Shown: positions 21,648 to 30,769 of the stretch, one piece after another | Layout: each line of letters starts with the position of its first letter | Position numbering within the stretch: position 1 is the first letter of the stretch | Origin: Ruminococcaceae bacterium BL-6 | Lineage (GTDB): Bacteria > Bacillota > Clostridia > Oscillospirales > Acutalibacteraceae | DNA length: 64,000 nucleotides | Assembly (NCBI GenBank): GCA_902810075.1 | Contig: LR778135.1 | Coordinates: forward strand, 372,001-436,000 | Reading direction: 5' to 3' | Notes under the pieces: model-generated | Databases searched by the model: none | What the model saw: the letters and a program-made list of their open reading frames with translations, nothing else | What the model was told of the DNA's origin: nothing | Position numbers and translations under genes: made by a program

Positions 21648-23627
21648 ATGGCAAAAAAACCTGTCTACGGAAATGAGAGCATCTCGTCCCTGAAGGGCGC
21701 CGACCGCGTTCGCCGCAGGCCGGCCGTGATTTTCGGCTCGGATGGGATCGAGGGATGCGAGCATTCCATCTTTGAAATTTTCTCAAACTCCATCGACGAG
21801 GCGCGCGAGGGCTTCGGCAGCGAGATCACCGTCACGCGCTACGAGGATGATTCCGTCGAGGTCGAGGACCACGGGCGCGGCATCCCCGTGGATTACAACC
21901 ACCGCGAGCAGCGATATAACTGGGAGCTCGTGTTCTGCGAGCTGTACGCGGGGGGAAAATACAACAACGATTCCGACGAGAGCTACGAGTATTCGCTCGG
22001 GCTGAACGGCCTGGGCCTGTGCTCCACCCAGTACGCTTCCGAGTACATGGATGTCGACATCCGCCGCGACGGGATGCGCTACACGCTGCATTTCGAGCAC
22101 GGGGGGAACGTCGGCGGATTAAAACGCGAGCCGTACGCGAAAAAGGACACCGGCACGCGCATCCGCTGGAAGCCCGACCTTCAGGTCTTTACGGATATTC
22201 ACGTGCCCCCCGAATATTATCTCGACATGATCAAGCGCCAGGCGATCGTCAACGCCGGCGTGAATTTCGTGTTCCGCTGCCAGAAGGGCGGAAAGATGGA
22301 GACGGAGAGCTTTTGCTATCAGAACGGCATCGTCGACTACGCCGGGGAGATCGCGGGCGAGGACGCCATGACCTCCGTCCAGTCCTGGCAGGCGGAGCGC
22401 CGCGCGCGCGACCGCGCCGACCGGCCCGAGTACAACGTGAAGATCAACGTGGCCGTCGCGTTTTCCAACCGCAACCATCTGATCGAGTACTACCACAATT
22501 CCAGCTGGCTGGAGCACGGCGGCGCGCCGGACAAGGCGGCGCGCAACGCGTTCGTATACCAGATCGACTCGTACCTGAAACAGACGGGGAAGTACAATAA
22601 AAACGAAAGCAAAATCACGTTTGCCGACGTGGAGGACTGCCTGATCCTCGTCATCTCGTCCTTTTCCAACCGTACCTCCTACGAAAACCAGACGAAAAAG
22701 GCGATCACCAACCGGGGAATCCAGGAGGCGATGACGGACATGCTCCGCCATCAGCTCGAGGTCTATTTCATCGAAAATCCGGCCGACGCCGACAAGATCG
22801 CGGCGCAGGTGCTCGTGAACAAGCGCAGCCGCGAGGATGCGGAAAAGACGCGGCTCAATCTGAAAAAGAAGCTGACCGTCAGCCTCGATATCACGAACCG
22901 GGTCGCCAAATTCGTGGACTGCCGCAGCCGCAGGCCGGAGGAGAGGGAGATCTTCATTGTGGAGGGCGACTCCGCGCTGGGCGCGTGCAAGCAGGCGCGC
23001 GATCCCGATTTTCAGGCGATCATGCCCATCCGCGGCAAGATCCTGAACTGCCTGAAAGCCGATTACGACCGCATCTTCAAGAACGACATCATCACGGACC
23101 TGATGAAGGTGCTGGGCTGCGGGGTAGAGGTGAAGTCGAAGGCGAACAAGGACCTTTCCTCGTTCGACCTGTCGCTGCTGCGCTGGAACAAGGTGATCCT
23201 GTGCACCGACGCCGACGTGGACGGGTTCCAGATCCGCACGCTGCTGCTCACCATGCTGTACCGCCTGACGCCGACGCTCATCGAGCAGGGGCGCGTCTTT
23301 ATCGCGGAATCGCCGCTGTTCGAGATCGCGACGAAGGATGAGACGTATTTCGCCTATACCGAGCAGGAGAAGATCGACGTGATCCAGAAGCTGAGCGGCA
23401 AAAAGTTCACGGTCCAGCGCTCGAAGGGGCTCGGCGAAAACGAGCCGGCCATGATGAACCTGACCACGATGAACCCGAAGACCCGCCGCCTCATCAAGGT
23501 GATGCCCTCGGATGCGCGGCGCACGGCGGAGGTGTTCGACCTGCTTTTGGGGGACAACCTGAGCGGGCGCAAGAAATTCATCGCGCAGAACGGCCGCGAC
23601 TATCTGGACGCCGCGGATGTGAGCTAA
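21648..23627 (+). CDS. Divergent type IIA topoisomerase subunit B (GyrB/ParE-like)
   Basis: An ATPase/Toprim subunit of 659 aa. ATG at 21648 has AGGAGGA 5 nt upstream. The GHKL domain has FEIFSNSIDEA and GLNGLG (canonical GLHGVG). The Toprim domain reads EGDSALGACKQARD and DADVDGFQIRTLLL, where classical enzymes have EGDSAGGSAKQGRD and DADVDGAHI. It is therefore a divergent paralogue rather than the main GyrB. The subunit A partner follows after 18 nt. Topoisomerase IV function is the simplest inference. Confidence 0.85.
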   Translation: MAKKPVYGNESISSLKGADRVRRRPAVIFGSDGIEGCEHSIFEIFSNSIDEAREGFGSEITVTRYEDDSVEVEDHGRGIPVDYNHREQRYNWELVFCELYAGGKYNNDSDESYEYSLGLNGLGLCSTQYASEYMDVDIRRDGMRYTLHFEHGGNVGGLKREPYAKKDTGTRIRWKPDLQVFTDIHVPPEYYLDMIKRQAIVNAGVNFVFRCQKGGKMETESFCYQNGIVDYAGEIAGEDAMTSVQSWQAERRARDRADRPEYNVKINVAVAFSNRNHLIEYYHNSSWLEHGGAPDKAARNAFVYQIDSYLKQTGKYNKNESKITFADVEDCLILVISSFSNRTSYENQTKKAITNRGIQEAMTDMLRHQLEVYFIENPADADKIAAQVLVNKRSREDAEKTRLNLKKKLTVSLDITNRVAKFVDCRSRRPEEREIFIVEGDSALGACKQARDPDFQAIMPIRGKILNCLKADYDRIFKNDIITDLMKVLGCGVEVKSKANKDLSSFDLSLLRWNKVILCTDADVDGFQIRTLLLTMLYRLTPTLIEQGRVFIAESPLFEIATKDETYFAYTEQEKIDVIQKLSGKKFTVQRSKGLGENEPAMMNLTTMNPKTRRLIKVMPSDARRTAEVFDLLLGDNLSGRKKFIAQNGRDYLDAADVS

Positions 23628-23645
23628 GGAGAGTGAGCGGAACAA

Positions 23646-25889
23646 TTGGCTAAAAAGACGGGAAAAAGGAAAACGGAGGGATCTTCTCCCCTGCCGCAGG
23701 CGCACGGGGTGATCGAGGGCGCGGGCGAGGTCGTCGAGCAGCGCATCACCGACACGCTGGAAAAGAATTACATGCCTTACGCGATGAGCGTCATCATGTC
23801 CCGCGCGATCCCCGAGATCGACGGGTTCAAGCCGTCCCACCGCAAGCTGTTATATACGATGTACCGCATGGGCCTTCTGGGCTCCGCGCGGACCAAAAGC
23901 GCCAACATCGTGGGGCAGACGATGAAGCTGAACCCCCACGGCGACGCGGCCATCTACGACACCATGGTGCGCCTGAGCCGCGGCTACGAGGCGCTTCTGC
24001 ACCCCTATGTGGATTCGAAGGGGAATTTCGGGAAATTCTATTCGCGCGACATGGCCTGGGCCGCCTCGCGCTACACTGAGGCCAGGCTGGACGACATCTG
24101 CGGGGAGCTGTTCCGCGACATCGACAGCGACACCGTCGATTTCGTCGACAACTACGACAACACCCTGAAGGAGCCGACGCTGCTGCCCGCCACCTTCCCG
24201 TCGGTGCTGGTCAATGCCAACACCGGTATCGCCGTGGGCATGGCGAGCTCCATCTGCCCGTTCAATCTTTCGGAGGTGTGCCAGACCACGATCGGCCTGA
24301 TGCGCGACCCGGATTTCGACGTCGCTTCATCCCTGCTGGCGCCGGATTTCCCCGGCGGCGGGCAGATCATTTACGACCGCGCCGCGATGGAGGAGATTTA
24401 CCGCACGGGCCGCGGCAGCGTCCGCGTACGCTCGCGCTATGCCTACGACAAGTCCGCGAACTGCATCGACGTCACCCAGATCCCGCCCACCACGACGGTG
24501 GAGGTGATCGTGGAAAAGGTCGTCGAGCTGGTCAAGCAGGGCAAAATTAAAGAGGTTTCGGACATCCGCGACGAGACGGGCCTCGGCGGGCTGAAGATCA
24601 CCATAGACCTCAAGCGCGGCGCGGACCCCGAAAAGCTGATGCAGCGCCTGTTCAAGATGACCACGCTCGAAGACAGCTTCTCCTGCAACTTCAACGTGCT
24701 GATCAACGGCGTGCCCCGCGTGCTCGGCGTGCGCGGCCTGCTTTCGGAATGGGCCGCGTTCCGCGAGACGTGCGTGCGCCGCCGCACGTCGTTCAATCTG
24801 GAGAAAAAGAAGCAGAAGCTGCACCTGATGCGCGGCCTTCAGGCCATTCTGCTGGACATCGACAAGGCGGTCGCCATCGTCCGTGGGACCGAGGAAGAAG
24901 CAGAGGTGGTGCCGAACCTGATGATCGGGTTCGGGATCGACGAGACCCAGGCCGAGTTCGTGGCGGAGATCAGGCTGCGCCACCTGAACCGCGAGTACAT
25001 TTTGAAGCGTACCCGCGAAACCGAGCAGCTCGAGCGCGACATCGCGGAGCTGGAGGAAATTTTGAAAAGCAGGGCCCGCGTACAGTCGATCATCATTTCG
25101 GAGCTGAAAGAGGTCGCGAAAAAATACGGAAAGCCCCGGCGGACCATGCTGGTCTACGCCGATGAGATCGAGGAGTACTCCCCCGAGGAGGATGTCTCCG
25201 ATTACCCGGTCTGCCTGTTCTTCACGAAGGATGGCTATTTCAAGAAGATCACGCCCCAGTCCCTGCGCATGAGCGGGGAACAGAAGCTCAAGGAGGGCGA
25301 CGAGGTCACGCAGGAAACGGAAGCGACGAACGCGTGCGACCTGCTGTTCTTTACCGACCGCGGCCGTGTCTATAAAGCCAGATGCTCGGAGCTGAGCGAC
25401 GGAAAGGCGAGCGTGCTCGGCGAGTACATCCCCGCCCAAATGGGCATGGAGGAGGGCGAAAACGCCGTCTATATGGCCGTCACGTCGGATTATAGGGGCT
25501 ATATGCTGTTCTTCTATGAAAACGGGAAGGCCGCCAAGGTGGACCTTTCGTCCTACGCGACGAAGACGAACCGCCGCCGGCTCGTCGGCGCCTACTGCGA
25601 AAAATCGCCGCTCGCCGCGTGCTTCCAGATCCGGGAGGACCGCGAGGTGCTGCTGACCTCTTCCGGCGGGCGCATGCTGCTCCTGCACACCGGCGCGGTT
25701 CCGGCAAAATCGACGCGCGCCACCCAGGGGGTGGCGGCCATGACGCTGAAACGCGGCCAGCGCATCCTCCGCGCGGAGCTTTTCGAGGAGGGCAGGCTTC
25801 AGAATCCGGACCGCTACCGCAAAAAGCTCCCGTCGACGGGCGCCCTGCCCACCCCGCAGGAAACGGCCGGGGAGCAGATGAAGCTGTAA
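23646..25889 (+). CDS. Divergent type IIA topoisomerase subunit A (GyrA/ParC-like)
   Basis: The DNA cleavage subunit, 747 aa from TTG at 23646 (AAGGAG upstream, longer spacing than usual). The N-terminus is Lys-rich. The winged-helix region reads SRAIPEIDGFKPSHRKLL, and the catalytic Tyr should be in AASRYTEARLDD. A coiled coil (ETEQLERDIAELEEILKSR) and C-terminal beta-pinwheel repeats follow. I see no GyrA box, so decatenation (topo IV-like) is likelier than supercoiling. It pairs with the gene just upstream. Confidence 0.85.
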   Translation: MAKKTGKRKTEGSSPLPQAHGVIEGAGEVVEQRITDTLEKNYMPYAMSVIMSRAIPEIDGFKPSHRKLLYTMYRMGLLGSARTKSANIVGQTMKLNPHGDAAIYDTMVRLSRGYEALLHPYVDSKGNFGKFYSRDMAWAASRYTEARLDDICGELFRDIDSDTVDFVDNYDNTLKEPTLLPATFPSVLVNANTGIAVGMASSICPFNLSEVCQTTIGLMRDPDFDVASSLLAPDFPGGGQIIYDRAAMEEIYRTGRGSVRVRSRYAYDKSANCIDVTQIPPTTTVEVIVEKVVELVKQGKIKEVSDIRDETGLGGLKITIDLKRGADPEKLMQRLFKMTTLEDSFSCNFNVLINGVPRVLGVRGLLSEWAAFRETCVRRRTSFNLEKKKQKLHLMRGLQAILLDIDKAVAIVRGTEEEAEVVPNLMIGFGIDETQAEFVAEIRLRHLNREYILKRTRETEQLERDIAELEEILKSRARVQSIIISELKEVAKKYGKPRRTMLVYADEIEEYSPEEDVSDYPVCLFFTKDGYFKKITPQSLRMSGEQKLKEGDEVTQETEATNACDLLFFTDRGRVYKARCSELSDGKASVLGEYIPAQMGMEEGENAVYMAVTSDYRGYMLFFYENGKAAKVDLSSYATKTNRRRLVGAYCEKSPLAACFQIREDREVLLTSSGGRMLLLHTGAVPAKSTRATQGVAAMTLKRGQRILRAELFEEGRLQNPDRYRKKLPSTGALPTPQETAGEQMKL

Positions 25890-26189
25890 GTACGCGCGGA
25901 AAACGGCAGAACAAACCGCCGCCGGAAAGCCAATAGCAGTCCGGCGGCGGCGATGGCAATTGAAAATGCAGACGCACGTCAAAAAATTCAATTGCATGTC
26001 TTTAATATAACCGTGCGCCGCGGGGTTATGTCTGGAAAGCTTTGGATGCAAAATAATTTTTGAAAAACCTATATTTTGGGATTATGCCGGAAGCGTGCTG
26101 GACAAAATAATTTTCAGAAAACAATTGCGAACGCGAACATTCTGTGCTATGATAACTACAGTGGTAATGTTTCTTTTTGGAGGTGCGCT
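25890..26189 (+). promoter_or_regulatory. Spacer with hairpin and secG promoter
   Basis: The 300-nt gap contains the stem CCGCCGCCGGA / TCCGGCGGCGG (about 25917-25951), lacking a T tract, then the promoter TTGCGA (26125-26130), 17 bp, TATGAT (26148-26153) for secG. I see no gene. Confidence 0.6.
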
Positions 26190-26441
26190 ATGACAGGCCT
26201 GCAAATTTTCTTCGGAATTGTTCTGCTTTTATTTTCGATCGCCATCACGGTGATCGTCTTGCTGCAGGAAGGACATCAGCAGAATCTGGGCGCGATTACC
26301 GGCGGCGCGGACACATTTCTGTCCAAGAACAAGGCCCGTTCGGTCGACGCTTTTCTGGCCCGCTGGACAAAAGTGATCGCAATCGGCTTTTTTGCGGTGG
26401 TCATTGTCATCAATGCGGTCATGTTCTTTGTGGGGAAGTAA
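26190..26441 (+). CDS. secG: Preprotein translocase subunit SecG
   Basis: 83 aa with two membrane helices (residues about 4-24 and 60-80) and the SecG loop VLLQEGHQQNLGAITGGADTF. ATG at 26190 has GGAGG 6 nt upstream. It is separated from rnr by a small terminator; the secG-rnr order is common in Firmicutes, often followed by smpB, which is absent here. Confidence 0.93.
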   Translation: MTGLQIFFGIVLLLFSIAITVIVLLQEGHQQNLGAITGGADTFLSKNKARSVDAFLARWTKVIAIGFFAVVIVINAVMFFVGK

Positions 26442-26454
26442 GAAGTGCAAGCTG

Positions 26455-26484
26455 AAGGCTCCGCTGGAAAGCGGGGCCTTTTTT
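26455..26484 (+). terminator. Terminator or attenuator between secG and rnr
   Basis: AAGGCTCCGCT / AGCGGGGCCTT around GGAA, followed by T residues. The rnr ribosome-binding site begins right after it, so part of the transcription may read through. Confidence 0.7.
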
Positions 26485-26501
26485 ATCAGGAAAGGGTGTT
26501 T

Positions 26502-28652
26502 ATGATACAGTATGAAGCAAAACCGGACGACAGCGCCCGGAAAAAATTGATCAAGACCCTGTCGGAGATCAACAGGGGCGTTACGCCGCGCGAGCTGATG
26601 CGCCGCTCCGGCGTGAAAAGCAGGGAACAGTTTTACGCTGCGCTGGATGAGCTGAAAAGCGAAGGAAAGCTCACCGTGAGCAAAAGGAACCTGGTGCGCC
26701 TTTCCGAGAAAGAAGACCTGGTCAGCGCCAAGGTGATGTCCCTTTCCAGGGGATTCGCGTTCGTGCGCCCGGAAGACGGCGGCGACGACCTTTACGTCCA
26801 CGGCGATAACCTTCAGGGGGCGATCGTGGGCGACACGGTGCTGCTCAAGAACATCAGCGTGACCCCGCGTGGGAAAAAGGCGGAGGTTTCTTCCGTCACG
26901 GAGCGGCGCGACCGATTTACGACGGGCACCGTGCTGAAAACCGAATTTGGGTACGAGCTGATCCCGGATATCGCCATCCGGTACCATCTGCCCATCGATA
27001 AAAAAGACCTTTTGCGCGCGAGGGACGGCGACAAGGTGCAGGCGTCGATGTACCGCCTGCCGCACCGGGAAAGCCTGGGCGCGAAGGTCGTCAAGATTTA
27101 CGGCAGGGCGGAAAGCGCCAGGATCTGCGCCGACGCCATCGTGGACCAGAACGGCATCCCTTCCGTCTTTCCGGAAGAGGTGCTGACGGAAGCCGCCCAT
27201 GTCGCGGGCCTCGCCGTCACCCGGGATGAGAAGAGTGGCCGGCTCGATCTGCGCGGCCGGCCGATCTGTACGATCGACAGCGCGGATGCCAAGGACCTTG
27301 ACGATGCGTTTTACGCCGTGCACACGGAGGATGGCTTTGAACTCGGCGTCCATATCGCGGATGTGTCGCACTATGTGCGCGAGGGCAGCGCCATCGACGA
27401 CGAGGCGAAGCTGCGTGGGACTTCCGTCTATTTTGCCGACAGGGTCATCCCCATGCTGCCGAAGGAGCTGTCGAACGGCGTCTGTTCTTTGAACGCCGGG
27501 GAGGACAAGCTGACCTTCTCCGCCATCATCCGTTTGGACCGGACGGGGGAAATCGTCTCGTACCAATTCCGGAAAAGCGTCATCGACTCCAAGGTGCGCG
27601 GCGTCTATTCCGAGGTCAACCAGATTTTCAGCGGAGAAGCTTCGGAAGAGCTTCTGAAGAAATACGAGCCGGTCGTGGAATCGCTCCGCACCGGCAAGGA
27701 GCTTGCGGATATCCTGCGCCGCAAGTCGCGCGAGAACGGGACCATGGAGCTGGAGAGCGGGGAATCCGAATTCACGCTGGATGAAAACGGCGTCTGCATC
27801 GATGTGAAGCCGCGCGTGCAGGGAGAAGCCGAAAAGATGATCGAGCAGCTGATGATCGCGGCCAATCAGGCCGCGGCGCGCCTTGCCCGCGAGATGCACA
27901 TCCCGTTCGTGTACCGCGTCCACGGCAACCCCGACCCCGATCGGGTGGAAAACCTTGCGAACCTTGCCGGGGCGCTCGGCCTTCAGACGAAGATGCTGAA
28001 AGGGAAAACGCCGGCCCCCGGCGATTTCGCCGCGCTTTTGGAACAGGCGAAGGGAACCCCGTCGGAAAAGGTCATTTCCCACCAGATCCTGCGCACGATG
28101 GACAAGGCCCGGTATTCCACCGAGCCGCTCGGCCACTTCGGCCTGGCGCTCGCGGATTACTGCCATTTTACGTCGCCTATCCGCCGCTACCCCGACCTCG
28201 CGATCCACAGGATCCTGACCGCCGCGCTGGAGGAAAAGCAGCCGGCCGATCAGATCACGCTCCACTACGCGCCATACGCCGCTTCGGCGGCTGCCGATTC
28301 CTCGAAGTTCGAGGTTCGCGCCATGACCGCCGAGCGCAGCGCCGAGGACTGCTATATGGCGGAATATATGCGCGCGCACATCGGCGAGGAATTCGACGGC
28401 GTGATCAGCGGCGTGACGATGCGCGGCGTTTTCGTCGAGCTTGCCAGCAGCGCCGAGGGATTCGTCCCGGTCATCAGTTTCCCGGGCGCCAACTACCAGT
28501 TCGACGGCGTCGTCTCCCAGGTGGATGAGACCACCGGAAAGCGCCTGACCATCGGGCAGCCGCTGCGGGTGGTGGTCGTTTCGGCGGATGTGCCGTCCGG
28601 GCGCATCGATTTCGCCCCGGCGGGCGTTTCCGCAAATAATTCTGCGGAGTAA
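26502..28652 (+). CDS. rnr: Ribonuclease R
   Basis: A processive 3'-5' exoribonuclease of the RNB family, degrading structured RNA. It has 716 aa. ATG at 26502 follows AGGAAAGG; the upstream frame overlaps the hairpin and is not coding. Order: helix-turn-helix-like N-terminus, cold-shock domains, RNB catalytic domain with TIDSADAKDLDDAFYA (metal-binding Asp residues) and a C-terminal S1 domain (GVISGVTMRGVFVELASSAEGFVP). The usual basic C-terminal tail is short. Confidence 0.96.
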   Translation: MIQYEAKPDDSARKKLIKTLSEINRGVTPRELMRRSGVKSREQFYAALDELKSEGKLTVSKRNLVRLSEKEDLVSAKVMSLSRGFAFVRPEDGGDDLYVHGDNLQGAIVGDTVLLKNISVTPRGKKAEVSSVTERRDRFTTGTVLKTEFGYELIPDIAIRYHLPIDKKDLLRARDGDKVQASMYRLPHRESLGAKVVKIYGRAESARICADAIVDQNGIPSVFPEEVLTEAAHVAGLAVTRDEKSGRLDLRGRPICTIDSADAKDLDDAFYAVHTEDGFELGVHIADVSHYVREGSAIDDEAKLRGTSVYFADRVIPMLPKELSNGVCSLNAGEDKLTFSAIIRLDRTGEIVSYQFRKSVIDSKVRGVYSEVNQIFSGEASEELLKKYEPVVESLRTGKELADILRRKSRENGTMELESGESEFTLDENGVCIDVKPRVQGEAEKMIEQLMIAANQAAARLAREMHIPFVYRVHGNPDPDRVENLANLAGALGLQTKMLKGKTPAPGDFAALLEQAKGTPSEKVISHQILRTMDKARYSTEPLGHFGLALADYCHFTSPIRRYPDLAIHRILTAALEEKQPADQITLHYAPYAASAAADSSKFEVRAMTAERSAEDCYMAEYMRAHIGEEFDGVISGVTMRGVFVELASSAEGFVPVISFPGANYQFDGVVSQVDETTGKRLTIGQPLRVVVVSADVPSGRIDFAPAGVSANNSAE

Positions 28653-28717
28653 AGTATATTTGCTGGAATAAATGACCAACATATTAGCATAAGATTAACC
28701 GAAAGGCGGAAGCTAAT

Positions 28718-28975
28718 ATGGAAACTGTGCTCAAGTATATCCAGCAGGTTGCGAAGACGTCTGCCAAAAAACAGGAAGATCACGGACGGATATTGGATGA
28801 GCTGAGGGAAGTTTCAAGGCAGATGGCCTGCAACGACAAATGGTTCCAGATGGAGTGCGATGCGGATCTGATCGACGCCTGCGTGCATCAGCGGATCGAA
28901 CTGATGGCCCGCTACCGCCATTTGCTTCAGGCAGCCAGGGAACAGGGGGTTTCTGCTTCTCCTTTTTCAAAATGA
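28718..28975 (+). CDS. DUF2508 (YaaL-like) protein
   Basis: An 85-aa protein of the DUF2508 family, of unknown function and often next to bofA in Firmicutes. The signature is DADLIDACVHQRIELMARYRHLLQAAREQG near the C-terminus, preceded by a charged helix. ATG at 28718 follows GGCGGA. The pairing with BofA supports the assignment. Confidence 0.8.
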   Translation: METVLKYIQQVAKTSAKKQEDHGRILDELREVSRQMACNDKWFQMECDADLIDACVHQRIELMARYRHLLQAAREQGVSASPFSK

Positions 28976-28993
28976 CGGAAGAAGGGATTTGCG

Positions 28994-29257
28994 ATGCCGA
29001 GCCTCATAACGATTCTGATCGCGTGCGGTATTTTTCTGGTGCTGGCGGCGCTCCACGCGCTGCTGGGGTCGAAAAAGCCGGTGCAGCGGGCGGCCGGCAG
29101 CGTCTGCGTGGGAATCTGCGCGCTTGCCGCGGTCAATTTCACGGGCTTTTTCACCGGCGTCAGCATCCCGGTCAGCGCGCTGAGCCTCGGGGTCTCCGCG
29201 GCGGGTGGAATCCCCGGGGTTACGCTGATGCTTCTGTTAAACCTGCTGTTCCGGTAA
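28994..29257 (+). CDS. bofA: BofA-family pro-sigma-K processing inhibitor
   Basis: 87 aa, membrane protein. Two or three hydrophobic segments and the C-terminal GGIPGVTLMLLLNLLF match BofA, which holds SpoIVFB inactive in the forespore-mother cell checkpoint. ATG at 28994, 18 nt after the DUF2508 stop. It implies that the organism belongs to a spore-forming lineage. A terminator follows. Confidence 0.85.
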   Translation: MPSLITILIACGIFLVLAALHALLGSKKPVQRAAGSVCVGICALAAVNFTGFFTGVSIPVSALSLGVSAAGGIPGVTLMLLLNLLFR

Positions 29258-29270
29258 GTCCGAAAGGGTT

Positions 29271-29298
29271 CCGGGGATTTTTTATCCCCGGTTTTTTT
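29271..29298 (+). terminator. Terminator of bofA
   Basis: CCGGGGA / TCCCCGG with a short T/A loop, then seven T. Confidence 0.85.
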
Positions 29299-29364
29299 AT
29301 GCGCTTTTTCCGCTTCCACGGCGGGAAATTTTCAAAAAATCTGTCAATTTATGCAGAAGCATGT

Positions 29365-29370
29365 TATAAT
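29365..29370 (+). promoter_or_regulatory. -10 box in front of the 78-bp repeat array
   Basis: Perfect TATAAT abuts the first repeat; the -35 is weak (CTGTCA at 29341-29346, 18 bp). Transcription would start within the first repeat and run through the array into azlC. Confidence 0.5.
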
Positions 29371-29682
29371 AACCTCACGGCGTAAGCGGAGGCAGAGCCT
29401 CCGACGCCTGAGAGAGCATTGAAACATGCCTTGCGGCATGTGATAGATAACCTCACGGCGTAAGCGGAGGCAGAGCCTCCGACGCCTGAGAGAACATTGA
29501 AACATGCCTTGCGGCATGTGATAGATAACCTCACGGCGTAAGCGGAGGCAGAGCCTCCGACGCCTGAGAGAACATTGAAACATGCCTTGCGGCATGTGAT
29601 AGATAACCTCACGGCGTAAGCGGAGGCAGAGCCTCCGACGCCTGAGAGAGCATTGAAACATGCCTTGCGGCATGTGATAATA
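29371..29682 (+). repeat. Four tandem 78-bp hairpin repeats in the azlCD leader
   Basis: Units begin at 29371, 29449, 29527 and 29605, each exactly 78 bp. Copies 1 and 4 share GAGAGAGCATTG; copies 2 and 3 read GAGAGAACATTG. Each unit can fold into two hairpins: an outer GGCGT/ACGCC helix and inner CGGAGGC/GCCTCCG helix separated by an AAG bulge and closed by AGA, then CATGCC-TTGC-GGCATG. There are no unique spacers, so it is not CRISPR. A diverged single copy occurs at 32178-32231 on the other strand. Confidence 0.85.
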
Positions 29683-29721
29683 CTGACCATCTGTTTGCGG
29701 CGAAGTTTTGGAGGGGTTTGG

Positions 29722-30429
29722 TTGAACAGAAGAATGCCGGCGCTGGGGGCGGCTTTTTTTCAGACGATTCCCATTATGACGGGCTACCTTTTTTTGGGCG
29801 CGGCGTTCGGCGTGCTTCTGCAGAGCAAGGGATATTCCTGGCCCTGGGCGCTGTTGATGAGCGTCTTTATTTACGCGGGCTCCATGCAGTTCGCCGCGGT
29901 GGGCCTGATGGCGGGGGCGGCGTCCGCGGTCAGCGCCGCGCTGCTGACGCTGATGGTCAACGGGCGCCATCTCTTTTACGGCCTTTCCATGCTGGAGCAG
30001 TTCCGGGACATGGGCAGAAAGCGGCCGTATATGATTTTCTCCCTGACGGATGAGACGTTTTCCCTGCTCTGCTCCGCAAAAGCGCCGGCCGGGGTCGATC
30101 CAAAGCAGTTCCGGTTTTTTATTTCCCTGCTGGACCAGCTTTACTGGGTGGTCGGCTCCGTTGCGGGCGCGGCGGCGGGCGCTCTGCTGCCGTTCGATTC
30201 CAAGGGCATCGATTTTGTGATGACCGCGCTGTTCACCGTGATTTTTCTCGATCGCTGGAAGGCGGAGGAGAATCACCGCCCGGCGCTTCTTGGGGTCGCG
30301 ATCGCGCTGATTTGCCTGCTCGTGTTCGGAAAATCCGTGTTCCTTCTGCCGTCGCTGTTTTTGACGACGGCGGTTTTTCTGGCCTTCCGCCGGAAGCTTG
30401 CGGGGGAGGGAAAACCCGATGAGCCCTGA
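29722..30429 (+). CDS. azlC: Branched-chain amino acid exporter large subunit AzlC
   Basis: A membrane protein of 235 aa that with AzlD exports branched-chain amino acids or analogues. TTG at 29722 has GGAGGGG 5-6 nt upstream; the longer frame into the repeat array is rejected. AzlC signatures: GAAFGVLLQSKGYSWPWALLMS, YAGSMQFAAVGLM and NGRHLFYGLSM, with about six hydrophobic segments. It overlaps azlD by 11 nt. Confidence 0.92.
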   Translation: MNRRMPALGAAFFQTIPIMTGYLFLGAAFGVLLQSKGYSWPWALLMSVFIYAGSMQFAAVGLMAGAASAVSAALLTLMVNGRHLFYGLSMLEQFRDMGRKRPYMIFSLTDETFSLLCSAKAPAGVDPKQFRFFISLLDQLYWVVGSVAGAAAGALLPFDSKGIDFVMTALFTVIFLDRWKAEENHRPALLGVAIALICLLVFGKSVFLLPSLFLTTAVFLAFRRKLAGEGKPDEP

Positions 30430-30751
30430 AGCCGGAAACGCCGCTTTGATCGTCGCCGTCGTGGCCCTCACGACCGCCGGGATCAGGGCCGCGCCGTTCG
30501 TCTTTTTCCCGCCCGGCAAAAAGACGCCCGAACCCATCCTCTCTCTGGGCCGGGTGCTGCCCTCCGCCGTGATCGGCATGCTGGTGGTCTACTGCCTGAA
30601 GGATGTCAGCCCTCTGCGGTATCCGTACGGGCTGCCCGAGCTGATCGCCCTGCTCGCCGTCGCCGGCCTGCATCTTTGGAAGAAAAACACGCTGCTCAGC
30701 ATCGGCGCGGGAACCGCGCTTTACATGCTGCTGGTGCAGCTGATTTTTTGA
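30419..30751 (+). CDS. azlD: Branched-chain amino acid exporter small subunit AzlD
   Basis: 110 aa, three to four membrane helices. ATG at 30419 lies inside the azlC end with GGGGGAGGG upstream. RAAPFVFFPPGKKTPEPILSLG and LPSAVIGMLVVYCLKD are typical of AzlD. Partner of AzlC. Confidence 0.9.
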   Translation: MSPEAGNAALIVAVVALTTAGIRAAPFVFFPPGKKTPEPILSLGRVLPSAVIGMLVVYCLKDVSPLRYPYGLPELIALLAVAGLHLWKKNTLLSIGAGTALYMLLVQLIF

Positions 30752-30769
30752 ACAAGGGGGAAGAAACCG

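Noticed and set aside
26229..28682. An 817-codon minus-strand frame over secG and rnr
   Set aside because: Spans two real genes and a terminator; shadow.
29371..29682. CRISPR array
   Set aside because: The 78-bp units are contiguous with no unique spacers, and no cas gene is near.
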